Shown here: positions 17,624-27,257 of the stretch, one piece after another
Layout: each line of letters opens with the position of its first letter
Position numbering within the stretch: position 1 is the first letter of the stretch
Source of the DNA: Aliiruegeria sabulilitoris
GTDB taxonomy: Bacteria > Pseudomonadota > Alphaproteobacteria > Rhodobacterales > Rhodobacteraceae
Assembly: GCF_001558155.1 (NCBI RefSeq)
Contig: NZ_LOAS01000025.1
Location: forward strand, 26,416-90,415
Reading direction: 5' to 3'
Length of the DNA: 64,000 nucleotides
Translations under genes and position numbers: made by a program
Notes under the pieces: generated by a model
Database searches by the model: none
What the model was told of the DNA's origin: nothing
Seen by the model: the letters and a program-made list of their open reading frames with translations, nothing else

Positions 17624-18586
17624 ATGCGCCTTACCTGTCCAAATTGCGGAGCCCAGTATGCGGTCGATGCCCGTGTGATTCCGGATACCGGTCGGGACGT
17701 GCAGTGCTCGAATTGCGGCAAGACGTGGTTCCAGCATCATCCAGATCACCAATCCGCTCCGGAAACGCCTGTCGAAGAACCGGAGATTTCTGCGCCGCCC
17801 CAACCGGAGACGGAACCCGAACCGCCGGTAGAGCGGCCGGCTTCCGCCGCTGTCGCCGAGCCTGAAGCGGCCGAAGAGGTGCCGGATCCGGCGCTGGCTT
17901 CGGTTGCCAGTACCTTTGAAGCGCCCGAAGAACACGAAGACCTGTCCTTCGAGGCCGACCTGCCCGACGAAGCGGTGCCGGAGGTTGAGGAAGACGCGCC
18001 CGAAGAGGCGCCCGAGCCTGAACCGATCCCGCCCCGTCGTCCGGTCGATGAAGCCGCCATGGCGGTGCTGCGCGAGGAGGCCGCGCGCGAGCAGGCTGCC
18101 CGCAAGGCAGAGCGCGGTTCGCTTGAGAGCCAGGGCGAGCTGGACATGGCGGCCCCGCAGGGCGCCGCACGTCGGCCGGAGCCGGATCTCGCACCGCGCG
18201 AACCGGCGCGGGTCGTGCCGTCGGACACCATTCCGGTCGAGGAAAAAGAGCGCCGCGACAAGGCGGCGCCGCGCCGCGAGCGTCTTCCCGATGTCGAGGA
18301 AATCAACTCGACCCTTCGGCCCGAGGAGGCCGCTTCCGCCCGGAACGCGGAAAGCCGTGTGCCCCGGGAACAACGCAGCCGTGGCCGCCGGATCGGCATG
18401 GGGATCGCGTTCCTGACCTTCGGCGGGCTTGCTCTGCTCTACGGCCAGCACAAGACAGTTGCGGACAAGCTGCCGCAGGCGGCGCCGGCATTGGAGCAAT
18501 ATGTGGCGTCGGTCGACGCGGCGCGCCTCCGGCTGGACGAGGCGCTGCGGGCCTCCGTGGCCAGGCTTCAGGGAAGCGACGAGTAA
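17624..18586 (+). CDS. Zinc-ribbon (MJ0042-type) protein with acidic/Pro-rich linker and one TM segment
   Basis: The 320-residue protein starts with MRLTCPNCGAQY, followed by CSNCGKTW: two CxxC pairs forming an MJ0042-type zinc ribbon in the first ~35 residues. About 200 residues of low-complexity Glu/Pro/Ala-rich linker follow, then a basic patch, a single membrane helix (GIAFLTFGGLALLYG) and a short C-terminal periplasmic part. ATG 17624 follows GAGAGGGG; the upstream ATG frame adds no recognisable sequence. Such genes commonly sit opposite ftsE in this group. Function unknown; envelope or division role is inference. Confidence 0.88.
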   Translation: MRLTCPNCGAQYAVDARVIPDTGRDVQCSNCGKTWFQHHPDHQSAPETPVEEPEISAPPQPETEPEPPVERPASAAVAEPEAAEEVPDPALASVASTFEAPEEHEDLSFEADLPDEAVPEVEEDAPEEAPEPEPIPPRRPVDEAAMAVLREEAAREQAARKAERGSLESQGELDMAAPQGAARRPEPDLAPREPARVVPSDTIPVEEKERRDKAAPRRERLPDVEEINSTLRPEEAASARNAESRVPREQRSRGRRIGMGIAFLTFGGLALLYGQHKTVADKLPQAAPALEQYVASVDAARLRLDEALRASVARLQGSDE

Positions 18587-18779
18587 CCCTGCCCGGCCAT
18601 GCCGCAACGGCAACCTTCCCCCGCTGCCGGTAACCCTTTCTGAAAACGATATGATTGCCCGTTTGCGGGTTCGCGTGGCGTGCCGTTATGCTGCCACTGC
18701 GAAAAGAGTCTTGTCAGCGTGCGCGCAATAATCTACCCCGTAGCGAACCAGATTCGAAATATACTTGCCAGAGAGAGTC

Positions 18780-19736
18780 ATGAGCTTCCGCATTCAGCCT
18801 GCCGCCCCCGCCCGCCCGAACCGTTGCCAGCTCTTTGGCCCGGGCTCCCGTCCGGCGATCTTCGAAAAGATGGCGGCGAGCGCGGCCGATGTCATCAATC
18901 TCGACCTCGAGGATTCGGTGGCCCCCGACGACAAGGCGGCGGCGCGCAAGAACATCATCGAGGCCATCGGTGACGTCGATTGGGGCAACAAGACGCTCTC
19001 GGTACGCATCAACGGGCTCGACACGCCTTATTGGTATCGTGACGTGGTGGACCTGCTGGAGCAGGCCTCGGACCGGCTCGACCAGATCATGATCCCGAAA
19101 GTGGGCTGCGCGGGCGACATCTACGCCGTGGACGCGCTGGTGACCGCGATTGAACGGGCCAAGGGGCGCACCAAGCCGATCAGCTTCGAAGTGATCATCG
19201 AGAGCGCGGCCGGTATTGCCCATGTCGAGGAGATCGCCGCCGCCTCGCCCCGGATGGAGGCGATGAGCCTTGGTGCCGCCGACTTCGCGGCCTCCATGGG
19301 CATGCAGACCACCGGCATCGGCGGCACGCAGGAAAACTACTACATGATCCGCGAGGGCGTGAAGCATTGGTCCGACCCGTGGCACTGGGCGCAGGCCGCG
19401 ATCGTTGCCGCCTGCCGGACCCATGGCGTTCTGCCGGTGGACGGGCCGTTCGGCGATTTCTCGGATGATGACGGCTATGTCGCCCAGGCCCGGCGTTCCG
19501 CGACGCTCGGCATGGTCGGCAAATGGGCGATCCACCCCAAGCAGATTGCGCTGGCCAACGAGGTGTTCACGCCGTCCGAGGCGGCGGTGGCCGAGGCCAA
19601 GGAGATTCTCGCGGCGATGGAGAAGGCAAAGGCGGAGGGGGCCGGCGCCACGGTCTACAAGGGCCGTCTCGTGGATATCGCCTCGATCAAGCAGGCCGAA
19701 GTGATCGTGAAGCAGGCTGAGCTTATCGCCGGCTGA
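18780..19736 (+). CDS. mcl1: L-malyl-CoA/beta-methylmalyl-CoA lyase
   Basis: The 318-residue HpcH/HpaI/CitE-family enzyme contains the CLYBL-type landmarks RCQLFGPGSRP, VINLDLEDSV, VRINGLDTPYWYRD, FEVIIESAAGIAHVEE and GKWAIHPKQI. It closely resembles Rhodobacter Mcl1 from memory, including length. It cleaves malyl-CoA to acetyl-CoA and glyoxylate and methylmalyl-CoA to propionyl-CoA and glyoxylate, steps of the ethylmalonyl-CoA pathway for acetate assimilation. Start ATG at 18780; single gene with its own terminator. Confidence 0.93.
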   Translation: MSFRIQPAAPARPNRCQLFGPGSRPAIFEKMAASAADVINLDLEDSVAPDDKAAARKNIIEAIGDVDWGNKTLSVRINGLDTPYWYRDVVDLLEQASDRLDQIMIPKVGCAGDIYAVDALVTAIERAKGRTKPISFEVIIESAAGIAHVEEIAAASPRMEAMSLGAADFAASMGMQTTGIGGTQENYYMIREGVKHWSDPWHWAQAAIVAACRTHGVLPVDGPFGDFSDDDGYVAQARRSATLGMVGKWAIHPKQIALANEVFTPSEAAVAEAKEILAAMEKAKAEGAGATVYKGRLVDIASIKQAEVIVKQAELIAG

Positions 19737-19757
19737 TCCGTTCGACTAGGTCCTGCT

Positions 19758-19801
19758 GCGCCTGCCGGGGGAGGGGAGACCCACGGCGGGCGCACCTTTT
19801 T
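19758..19801 (+). terminator. Terminator after mcl1
   Basis: A 10-bp GC stem with one G-U pair (19758-19767 against 19784-19793) around a 16-base loop, followed by ACCTTTTTCC. Confidence 0.8.
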
Positions 19802-19932
19802 CCGGGCGGCCCGGTTGGGTGCCGCGTCGATGCGCGCAAGTATGTTCCGTGTTCGTGGTCGGGCGGTCCGGGTTCTGTTGCAAATCCCCCCGTTCGGACG
19901 CATATGGGTGCGAGCAGTAAGGGAGCCGCGTG

Positions 19933-20892
19933 ATGAACTATCTGGAGTTCGAAAAGCCTCTGGCCGAGATCGAAGGAAAGGCCGAGGAGCTTCGGGCGAT
20001 GGCCCGTTCGAACGAGGGGATGGACGTGAAGGCCGAGGCCGCGGCGCTGGACGCCAAGGCGGCGGCCATGCTCAAGGATCTCTATGGCAAGTTGACGCGC
20101 TGGCAGAAATGCCAGGTGGCCCGCCACGCGGAGCGCCCGCATTGCCAAGAATATATCGAGACGTTGTTCACCGAATACACGCCGCTGGCAGGCGACCGGA
20201 ATTTCGCCGATGACCACGCCGTCATGGGCGGCATGGCCCGCTTCAATGACCGGCCCGTGGTGGTGATCGGCCACGAGAAGGGCCACGACACGCAGAGCCG
20301 GATCGAGCGGAATTTCGGCATGGCGCGCCCCGAGGGCTATCGCAAGGCGATCCGGCTGATGGAGTTGGCCGACAAGTTCAACCTGCCGGTGGTGACGCTG
20401 GTGGACACGCCCGGCGCCTATCCGGGCAAGGGCGCCGAGGAGCGCGGCCAGTCGGAAGCGATTGCGCGCTCGACCCAGGCCTGCCTGACCATCGGTGTGC
20501 CGCTTGTCTCGGTGATCATCGGCGAGGGTGGCTCGGGCGGGGCGGTGGCCTTTGCGACCGGCAACCGTTTGGCGATGCTGGAGCATTCGATCTATTCGGT
20601 GATTTCGCCGGAGGGCTGCGCGTCGATCCTGTGGAAGGATGCGGAGAAGATGCGCGAGGCCGCCGAGGCGCTGCGCCTGACGGCGCAGGACCTTCTGGAG
20701 CTTGGCGTGACGGACCGCGTGGTGGCCGAGCCGGTTGGCGGGGCGCATCGCGACCGGCAACAGGCCATTGCCAGCGTGGGCACGGCAATTGCCGCGATGT
20801 TGGGCGAGCTGGATGGGCTGGATCGGGCAGCCCTGATCGCGGATCGGCGCCGGAAATACCTGGATCTGGGAAACAAGGGCCTCGCGGCCTGA
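19933..20892 (+). CDS. accA: Acetyl-CoA carboxylase carboxyltransferase subunit alpha
   Basis: The 319-residue protein has the AccA N-terminal helix region ([15 protein letters not shown]), the [11 protein letters not shown] segment, [11 protein letters not shown] and the oxyanion-hole glycine stretches [15 protein letters not shown] and [12 protein letters not shown]. It transfers the carboxyl group from biotin to acetyl-CoA with AccD, the first step of fatty acid synthesis. ATG 19933 preferred over the preceding GTG because the standard protein begins MNYLEFE. Confidence 0.96.
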   Translation: MNYLEFEKPLAEIEGKAEELRAMARSNEGMDVKAEAAALDAKAAAMLKDLYGKLTRWQKCQVARHAERPHCQEYIETLFTEYTPLAGDRNFADDHAVMGGMARFNDRPVVVIGHEKGHDTQSRIERNFGMARPEGYRKAIRLMELADKFNLPVVTLVDTPGAYPGKGAEERGQSEAIARSTQACLTIGVPLVSVIIGEGGSGGAVAFATGNRLAMLEHSIYSVISPEGCASILWKDAEKMREAAEALRLTAQDLLELGVTDRVVAEPVGGAHRDRQQAIASVGTAIAAMLGELDGLDRAALIADRRRKYLDLGNKGLAA

Positions 20893-20926
20893 TTTCGCGG
20901 TAGCCGCGATGACATGACGTTCCGCC

Positions 20927-20990
20927 GGGGGGCGCTGCCCCCCACGCGCTCTTTCGAGCGCTCCCCCGGGATATTTGGGAACAGATGATG
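20927..20990. repeat. Dispersed intergenic repeat, copy 2 (best-formed)
   Basis: Consecutive modules: a GGGGGG-CGCTG-CCCCCC hairpin (20927-20943), a GCGCTC-TTTC-GAGCGC hairpin (20946-20961), and a CCCCCGGGATATTTGGGA/ACAGATGATG tail. The same order of modules recurs at 45094 and 61853. It lies just after accA and may also act as a 3' end or terminator. Confidence 0.75.
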
Positions 20991-21162
20991 GCACGGGGAG
21001 CTGCGGCAACCCGTAGGGAAATTTGCGTCTGCTGTTTTCGATCCGGACTGTTGATTTCACTTGGCGGGTGGCGTGAACTGCGGGGGAGTTCAAATTGCAG
21101 AACGTGGCCGCGATTGGTGCCTGTCCGGGTGCGCGGTTGGCGGCAAGGGAGGGATCTGGAAC

Positions 21163-22383
21163 ATGAGCAAGCCATTTGACGGGTTGGAACGGCGCAGTGC
21201 GGATGAGCGGGCGGCGGCTTTGGCGGAAAACCTGCCCCGGCAGATCGCGGCGGCGAAAGCGCTGGTGGGGTATGCCAACAGTCTGGCCAAGGTGGATCCG
21301 GCAAAGATCACGGATGCGGAGGCGCTGGCCGGCCTGCCGGTTCTGCGCAAATCGGAGCTTGGGTCCAAGCAGTCGGTCGATGAGCCGTTTGGGGGTTTCA
21401 CCACCCGGCCGGCGCAGGGTTTTGACCATGTCTTCCAGTCGCCGGGGCCGCTTTACGAACCGGGAATGACATCGCAGGACTGGTGGCGGTTGGGTCGCTT
21501 CCTGCATGCAGCCGGAATCGGCAAGGGCGATATCGTTCAGAACTGCTTTGGCTATCACCTGACGCCGGCGGGGATGATGTTCGAGAACGGCGCCCGTGCG
21601 GTCGGCGCGGCGGTGCTGCCGGCGGGGACCGGTCAGACCGACCTGCAGGTGCGTGCGGCGGTGGATGTGGGTGCGACCGCTTATGCGGGCACGCCGGATT
21701 TCCTCAAGGTGATCCTGGATCGGGCCGAGGAGTTGGGCGAGACGCTCCGGTTCGCGCGGGCCGTGGTCTCGGGCGGCGCGCTCTTCCCGTCGCTGCGGCA
21801 GGAATACACGGATCGCGGCATTGCCACGCTGCAGTGCTACGCCACGGCGGATCTTGGCAATATCGCCTATGAGAGCGAGGCGATGGAGGGGATGATCGTC
21901 GACGAGGGCGTCATCGTCGAGATCGTCACCCCGGGCACGGGGGATCCGGTGGCAGCGGGCGAGGTCGGCGAGGTGCTGGTGACCACGCTCAACCCCGATT
22001 ACCCGCTGATCCGTTTCGCCACCGGCGACATGTCGGCCTGGCTTCCTGGAGAGAGCCCGTGCGGGCGAACCAATGCGCGGATCAAGGGCTGGATGGGACG
22101 GGCCGACCAGACGACCAAGGTCAAGGGCATGTTCGTGCGACCCGAACAGGTGGCGCAGCTGGTGGCGCGGCACAGCCATGTGCACAAGGCGCGGGTGATC
22201 ATCAGCCGCGAGAACGAGATGGATTCCATGCATGTCCAGATCGAGGCCGATGGTGGCGACTGGACCGAATATGGCGAGGACGTGAAGGACCTGCTGAAGC
22301 TGAAGGCGTCGATCGAGGTTCTAGCGCCGGGCGAACTACCCAAAGACGGGATCGTGATCGAGGATCGCCGCGTCTACGACTGA
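21163..22383 (+). CDS. PaaK-like AMP-forming CoA ligase
   Basis: The 406-residue protein has the phenylacetate-CoA-ligase layout: an N-terminal region with LPVLRKSEL, a YATADLGNIAYE segment near the acyl-binding site, RFATGDMSAW (TGD motif), and the C-terminal hinge GRADQTTKVKGMFVRP. It should adenylate an aryl or short-chain carboxylate and transfer it to CoA. It is shorter than phenylacetate-CoA ligases (about 435). ATG 21163 follows AAGGGAGGG. No phenylacetate genes are adjacent, so the substrate is open. Confidence 0.85.
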   Translation: MSKPFDGLERRSADERAAALAENLPRQIAAAKALVGYANSLAKVDPAKITDAEALAGLPVLRKSELGSKQSVDEPFGGFTTRPAQGFDHVFQSPGPLYEPGMTSQDWWRLGRFLHAAGIGKGDIVQNCFGYHLTPAGMMFENGARAVGAAVLPAGTGQTDLQVRAAVDVGATAYAGTPDFLKVILDRAEELGETLRFARAVVSGGALFPSLRQEYTDRGIATLQCYATADLGNIAYESEAMEGMIVDEGVIVEIVTPGTGDPVAAGEVGEVLVTTLNPDYPLIRFATGDMSAWLPGESPCGRTNARIKGWMGRADQTTKVKGMFVRPEQVAQLVARHSHVHKARVIISRENEMDSMHVQIEADGGDWTEYGEDVKDLLKLKASIEVLAPGELPKDGIVIEDRRVYD

Positions 22384-22448
22384 GCTGCTATTTGATAACC
22401 GGCGCCACAGGCGTAGACTCGCCCCAAAAGAAATACTTGGAGGCGGGT

Positions 22449-24116
22449 ATGAGCAGATTGATTCCGAACCTCGTGGCGCTGGCCGCAGTCATCGGTGTCG
22501 CCGCTACGGCGGGTGCCGCGCGGGCGGATCGGGCGCTGGTAATCGGCGCCCCGGAAGCGGAGCGGCGCGGGCTGTGGGGCTCGGGCGACGGTGTCGACAC
22601 GGCACAGGCGTTGCGCGATGCCGGTTTCGAGGTGATCACGGCGGATGCCGGCTCGGTCACCGCGATGCGCGCGGCGCTGTCCGGTTTCCTGGCCGGGATC
22701 GAGGGGGAGGAACGCGTTGTCGTCCATCTCTCGGGAAGTTTCCTGCACGGGGCGGAGCGGAGCTGGTTGGTCGAGGCCGACAAGGCCGCGCGTCCGGATC
22801 TGGCCAATGTCGATGATATCGGGCTGTCGGTGGATACCGTCCTGGCCGTTGCCGGGCGGGTGCCGGGCGCCGCGGTGGTGGCGCTGGGCGCGGCGAGCGG
22901 CAAGGTCGAGGCCGGCGACGGTCTGGAGTCCGGCCTGTTTCGTGGCGCGGTTCCGCAAGGTGTGACGATTGTCGAGGGCGGCTCCGAGGCGGTCGCGAGC
23001 TTCGTTGCCGGACCGCTGCTGGAAGAGGGGCGCAGCCTGACGGAGGTCATCTCCGGGACGCGTGGCCTGCGCGGGCGCGGCTTCCTGCCGGAACGCGTTA
23101 TCTTCCTGCCGGTGGGCGAGGAACGTCCGGTTGCGCCGCCGAACGCGGCCGAGGTCGAACGGGCGATCTGGCAAGCGACCAAGGCACAGGACAGTGTCGG
23201 AGGCTATGAAAGCTACCTGGAGCGCTTCCCGGAAGGGTTCTTTGTCGCCGAGGCCCGCGAGGCCATTGAACGGATCCGCACGGAGCCGAACCGGCTGGCA
23301 CGGTTGGCGGAAGAGGAGCTTGGGCTGAGCCGGGACGAGCGCCGGAAGATCCAGCGCGAGCTGACCCTGCTGGACTACCAGCCGCGCGGGGTGGACGGCG
23401 TCTTTGGGCAAGGCTCACGGGCGGCGATCATGCGTTTCCAGACCAGGAACGGCTTTCCCGCCACGGGCTACCTCGACGCCACGCAGGTGGAACGGCTGAG
23501 CCTGCAGGCGGAGCGGCGCGCGGCGGAACTGGCCGCCGAGCAGCGCCGGCAGGAGCTGGAACGGGACAAGCTGGACGGGGAGGCCTGGGCCGCGGTGACC
23601 GGGGCCGAGGACGAGGCCGGGCTGCGGACCTATCTCGAACGCTATCCCGAGGGGCTCTACGCACCGATCGCGCGCGAACGGCTGGCGGCCATCGAAGCGG
23701 CGGCACGGGCACGCGCGGAGGCGCAGGAGCTGGCAGATTGGCAGGCGGCGTCCGAGGCCGGAACCGTCGCCGCGCTGAACGCCTATCTCGCGGCGCATCC
23801 CGAGGGGGCGCATGCCGCGCAGGCCAGGGAACGCGTTGCGGTGCTGGAAGGGGGCGATAGCGCGGCCATGCAACAGGCGCGCGCCGTCGAAGGGGCGCTC
23901 GGCCTGAATGCCGTCACGCGGACGATGATCGAGCAGCGGCTGGAGCAGTTGAACCTTGCGCCGGGCAATGTCGACGGCACCTTCGACGCGGATACGCGCG
24001 CGGCGCTTCGGCGCTTCCAGAGGGAGCGTGGGCTGGAAGAGACCGGCTACATGAGCCAGCAGGTCGTGTCCCAGATGCTCGCGGATTTCGGCAATTTCCT
24101 GATCTCGCCGCGCTAG
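22449..24116 (+). CDS. Secreted pseudo-caspase with two peptidoglycan-binding repeats
   Basis: The 555-residue protein has a Sec signal peptide cleaved near ARA-D, then a caspase/metacaspase-like fold (RALVIGAPEAERRGLWG, ALRDAGFEVITADAG). The expected catalytic His is replaced (VVHLSGSFLHG where HG follows a Gly/Ser pair in active members) and the expected catalytic Cys segment reads VVALGAASGK, so peptidase activity is unlikely. Two PG-binding-1 repeats follow, IQRELTLLDYQPRGVDGVFG and IEQRLEQLNLAPGNVDGTFD, separated by a coiled, Glu/Ala/Arg-rich linker with two YPEG/HPEG repeats. Probably a periplasmic cell-wall-binding protein. Confidence 0.82.
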   Translation: MSRLIPNLVALAAVIGVAATAGAARADRALVIGAPEAERRGLWGSGDGVDTAQALRDAGFEVITADAGSVTAMRAALSGFLAGIEGEERVVVHLSGSFLHGAERSWLVEADKAARPDLANVDDIGLSVDTVLAVAGRVPGAAVVALGAASGKVEAGDGLESGLFRGAVPQGVTIVEGGSEAVASFVAGPLLEEGRSLTEVISGTRGLRGRGFLPERVIFLPVGEERPVAPPNAAEVERAIWQATKAQDSVGGYESYLERFPEGFFVAEAREAIERIRTEPNRLARLAEEELGLSRDERRKIQRELTLLDYQPRGVDGVFGQGSRAAIMRFQTRNGFPATGYLDATQVERLSLQAERRAAELAAEQRRQELERDKLDGEAWAAVTGAEDEAGLRTYLERYPEGLYAPIARERLAAIEAAARARAEAQELADWQAASEAGTVAALNAYLAAHPEGAHAAQARERVAVLEGGDSAAMQQARAVEGALGLNAVTRTMIEQRLEQLNLAPGNVDGTFDADTRAALRRFQRERGLEETGYMSQQVVSQMLADFGNFLISPR

Positions 24117-24152
24117 AAAAATGTGACCGCCTCCCAATGACGGGAGGCGGTC
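24116..24152 (-). terminator. Terminator of ald
   Basis: Perfect 11-bp stem (24125-24135 with 24142-24152), loop of six; on the minus strand it is followed by ACATTTTTC, as expected for the ald transcript. It could also stop the convergent plus-strand gene, though without a T-run in that direction. Confidence 0.85.
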
Positions 24153-24197
24153 GTGTTGCCGTGAGTGGTCGTGAGTGGAGTGGTGGTTTGTAGTGCC

Positions 24198-25316
24198 TTA
24201 ACCCGCGAGCGCTTCCGAAAGCGGGGTGGTCTCGTAGCCGAGCGCCTCGGCGACGGCATCGCAGGTGATCTTGCCGTTCCAGACGTTGAGGCCATTGGCC
24301 AGATGCACGTCCCTGCGCAGCGCGGCCTGCCAGCCCAGATCGGCGATCCGCAGGGCGTGGGGCAGGGTGACGTTGTTGAGCGCATAGGTCGAGGTGCGCG
24401 CAACCGCGCCCGGCATGTTGGCCACGCAGTAATGCACGATCCCGTCCACCTCGTAGGTCGGTTCGGCATGGGTGGTCGCGTGCGAGGTTTCGAAACAGCC
24501 GCCCTGGTCGATGGCGACATCGACGAGCACGGCGCCGGGCTTCATCAGGGCGAGATCGGCGCGCGTGACGAGCTTCGGGGCTGCGGCTCCCGGGATCAGG
24601 ACCGCACCGATCACCAGGTCCGCCTCGGCGATCATCTCGGAAATACGGGTCTGGGTGGAATAGGCTGTCTTGGCACGGCTCTCGAAATGGGTGGCCAGCC
24701 GTTCGAGCACGTCAGGGCTGCGGTCGAGGATGGTCACGTCCGCGCCGAGCCCCACCGCCATCTGGGCCGCGTTGAAGCCGACCACGCCGCCACCAAGCAC
24801 CACGACCTTGCCCGGTTGCACGCCCGGAACACCGCCGAGCAGCACGCCGCGCCCGCCATGCGCCTTTTCGAGCGCCGTGGCGCCGGCCTGGATCGACATC
24901 CTGCCGGCAACCTGGCTCATCGGCTTCAGCAGCGGCAGCGTGCCCGTCGGGCTGGTCACGGTTTCATAGGCGATGGCCGTCACGCCGGAGGCAATCAGCG
25001 CCTTGGTCTGTTCCGGATCGGGCGCGAGGTGCAGATAGGTATAGAGGATCTGGCCGGACCGCAGCATGGCGCATTCGGCCGGCTGGGGTTCCTTGACCTT
25101 CACGATCATCTCGGCCGCTTCAAAGATTTCCGCAGCCGTGGCGCCGATCGTGGCGCCCGCTGTCCGATAAGCCTCGTCATCGGCGCCGATCCCGGTTCCA
25201 GCGCCTGTCTCGACCTGAACCGAGTGGCCATGCGCCACCAGTTCGGACACCGATTCCGGTGTCAGGCCGACCCGGTATTCGTGGTTCTTGATTTCCTTCG
25301 GTACACCGATGAGCAT
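24198..25316 (-). CDS. ald: Alanine dehydrogenase
   Basis: The 372-residue NAD-dependent enzyme interconverts L-alanine and pyruvate plus ammonia. It begins [20 protein letters not shown], the family N-terminus, and has the Rossmann motif [20 protein letters not shown], the [20 protein letters not shown] loop and [15 protein letters not shown] near the C-terminus. ATG 25316 gives the standard length. Divergent from an Lrp/AsnC-family gene, the usual arrangement for ald and its activator. Confidence 0.97.
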   Translation of the reverse strand: MLIGVPKEIKNHEYRVGLTPESVSELVAHGHSVQVETGAGTGIGADDEAYRTAGATIGATAAEIFEAAEMIVKVKEPQPAECAMLRSGQILYTYLHLAPDPEQTKALIASGVTAIAYETVTSPTGTLPLLKPMSQVAGRMSIQAGATALEKAHGGRGVLLGGVPGVQPGKVVVLGGGVVGFNAAQMAVGLGADVTILDRSPDVLERLATHFESRAKTAYSTQTRISEMIAEADLVIGAVLIPGAAAPKLVTRADLALMKPGAVLVDVAIDQGGCFETSHATTHAEPTYEVDGIVHYCVANMPGAVARTSTYALNNVTLPHALRIADLGWQAALRRDVHLANGLNVWNGKITCDAVAEALGYETTPLSEALAG

Positions 25317-25413
25317 GGTAAACTCCCTACTGCCCTGAGCGCGATTGGAAGAAGTCTTACGCAAAACGCGCCGAGTGCGATTCCTATTTCTGTCTTTCCA
25401 CTGGCGCCCTGCG

Positions 25414-25424
25414 GGAAAATTTCC
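25414..25424. promoter_or_regulatory. Candidate Lrp-type operator in the ald / regulator intergenic region
   Basis: GGAAA-A-TTTCC is a perfect inverted repeat in the 138-base divergent region, 30 bases before the regulator start, followed by a second half-site-like GGAAAT. Lrp-family sites are typically such AT-rich imperfect palindromes. No footprint data; assignment is inference. Confidence 0.45.
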
Positions 25425-25454
25425 GAAGATTGATGGAAATATAAGGATCACATC

Positions 25455-25913
25455 TTGGATCGTTTTGACGCCCATATTCTTCGCGAATTGCAGAGGGATT
25501 CGCATATCGCCGTGGCCGATCTGGCCGAGCGGATCGGGCTGTCCACATCGGCCTGCCACAGGCGGGTCAAGCTGCTGGAATCCAGTGGCATGATCGACGG
25601 CTATTCCGCGCGGGTGAACCCGAAGGCACTGGGGCTGGACCTGGAGGTTTTCGTGGACATCACGCTGACCTCGCAGAGCCAGGAAGCGATGGATGCCTTC
25701 GAGAAGGCGGTACAGCTTTACGACGAGATCCTGGAATGCGTTCTGACCACCGGCACGGCGGATTATATCCTGCGCATCGTGGCGCGGGACGTGGCCCATT
25801 ACGACATGATTCACCGCCGCTGCCTCGCGCGTCTGCCGGGCGTCTCGGGCATGCAGACGAGTTTCGCGTTGCGCTCGATCAAATCCTGGCGCGGCTACCC
25901 GGTGCCGGGGTGA
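25455..25913 (+). CDS. Lrp/AsnC-family transcriptional regulator (likely controls ald)
   Basis: The 152-residue protein has an N-terminal HTH (LDRFDAHILREL... ADLAERIGLSTSACHRRV) and a C-terminal RAM ligand-sensing domain (VFVDITL..., TTGTADYILRIVARDVAHY). TTG start at 25455, with no competing ATG that preserves the family N-terminus. Divergent from ald, so the likely role is alanine-responsive activation, as for AldR-type regulators (established for the pairing, inferred here). Confidence 0.88.
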   Translation: MDRFDAHILRELQRDSHIAVADLAERIGLSTSACHRRVKLLESSGMIDGYSARVNPKALGLDLEVFVDITLTSQSQEAMDAFEKAVQLYDEILECVLTTGTADYILRIVARDVAHYDMIHRRCLARLPGVSGMQTSFALRSIKSWRGYPVPG

Positions 25914-25985
25914 GCCACCCCTTCGGCTTGTGATTTCCCCCGTGAGACCCAATATGCTCTTCTTACCGGTGGGAGGACCGACACC

Positions 25986-27257
25986 GTGGAAATCGACAGA
26001 TCCAGCGCCGCATCACGCAATTTCCAGGTGATGACCAAGCCCATTGGGCCGAAATGCAATCTCGATTGCAAATACTGCTATTACCTTGAAAAGGAACGGT
26101 TCTACCCCGAGGAGAAGAAGTTTCGCATGCCCGAGGAGGTCCTGGAGACCTATATCCGGGACTATATCGCCGCGCAGCACGCGGCGGGCGCGCAGGAGAT
26201 CTGGTTCTCCTGGCAGGGTGGCGAACCGACGATGCTGGGCGTGGAATATTTCCGGAAGATCGTGGAGCTGGAGCAGCAATACTGTCCGCCCGGCACGGTC
26301 ATCCGCAACGCGCTTCAGACCAACGCGACCCTGATCGACGAGGAATGGGCGGTTTTCTTCAAACAGCATGACTTCCTGATCGGCGTCTCGATCGACGGTC
26401 CGAAAAAGATCCACGACCGCTATCGCTATTACCGCAACGGAAGCGGGTCCTTCGACAAGGTCATGGAAGGGATCCGCCTCCTTCAGGCGCATGAGGTCGA
26501 AATCAACGCCCTCGTGGTGGTTCAGCGCGAAAGCGCGCGCAAGCCGAAGGAGGTCTATCGGTTCCTCAAGAAGGTGGGTTTCCGCCACATCCAGTTCATT
26601 CCGATTGTCGAACGCGTCACCGAGGACGGCACGCTCGCCGGTCCGCCGCAGAGCGATGACGAAATCGAGGCGCAGGTTTCGCGCTGGTCGGTCTTGCCGA
26701 AGGATTTCGGGAAATTCCTCAATACCGTCTTCGACGAATGGGTCCGCCACGATGTGGGCGAGGTATTCATCCAGTTCTTCGAGGTCCAGATCGGTCTCTG
26801 GCTCGGCCGTCCGGCGGGGCTATGCGTGTTTGCAGAGGAATGCGGGCAGGCACTGGCGATGGAGCATAACGGCGATCTTTTCTCCTGTGATCATTATGTT
26901 TATCCCGAGTACCGGCTCGGCAATATCATGGAAGAGAAGATCGAGGCGCTGGTGGCCAAGCCGGAACAACAGCGATTCGGCGAGGAGAAGCGCACGACAC
27001 TCCCAAAACAGTGCCAGGAGTGCAAATTCCGCTTTGCCTGCAATGGCGGCTGCCCGAAACACCGCCTTCTGGCGACCTCGGACGGCGAACCGGGCCTGAA
27101 CTATTTCTGCGCGTCCTACATGAGCTTCTTCCACCACGCGGGGCCGTGGCTGCGGGTGATGACGGATCTGAACAGGCGCGGACGGATGGCGTCCGAGATC
27201 ATGGAGATCGTGCGCCAGCGTTCCAGCCGCAAGCAAAGACGGGCTGGATTGCCCTGA
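25986..27257 (+). CDS. Radical-SAM sulfatase-maturating enzyme (anSME)
   Basis: The 423-residue enzyme has the radical-SAM cluster CNLDCKYC (Cys24, Cys28, Cys31), the MTKPIGPKC lead-in and GGEPTMLG typical of anSMEs, and a C-terminal SPASM cysteine set (CGQAL, CDHYV, CQECKFRFACNGGCPKHR, CASYM). It oxidises the sulfatase active-site Cys (or Ser) to formylglycine. GTG start after GTGGGAGGACC. It is 12 kb from the Cys-type sulfatase at 12509, its probable client (inference). Confidence 0.93.
   Translation: MEIDRSSAASRNFQVMTKPIGPKCNLDCKYCYYLEKERFYPEEKKFRMPEEVLETYIRDYIAAQHAAGAQEIWFSWQGGEPTMLGVEYFRKIVELEQQYCPPGTVIRNALQTNATLIDEEWAVFFKQHDFLIGVSIDGPKKIHDRYRYYRNGSGSFDKVMEGIRLLQAHEVEINALVVVQRESARKPKEVYRFLKKVGFRHIQFIPIVERVTEDGTLAGPPQSDDEIEAQVSRWSVLPKDFGKFLNTVFDEWVRHDVGEVFIQFFEVQIGLWLGRPAGLCVFAEECGQALAMEHNGDLFSCDHYVYPEYRLGNIMEEKIEALVAKPEQQRFGEEKRTTLPKQCQECKFRFACNGGCPKHRLLATSDGEPGLNYFCASYMSFFHHAGPWLRVMTDLNRRGRMASEIMEIVRQRSSRKQRRAGLP

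Noticed and set aside
19723-22233. 836-codon minus-strand frame opposite accA and the PaaK-like ligase
   Set aside because: Composition is shadow-like (His, Arg, Pro, Leu) and it runs across two recognised plus-strand genes and their intergenic repeat.
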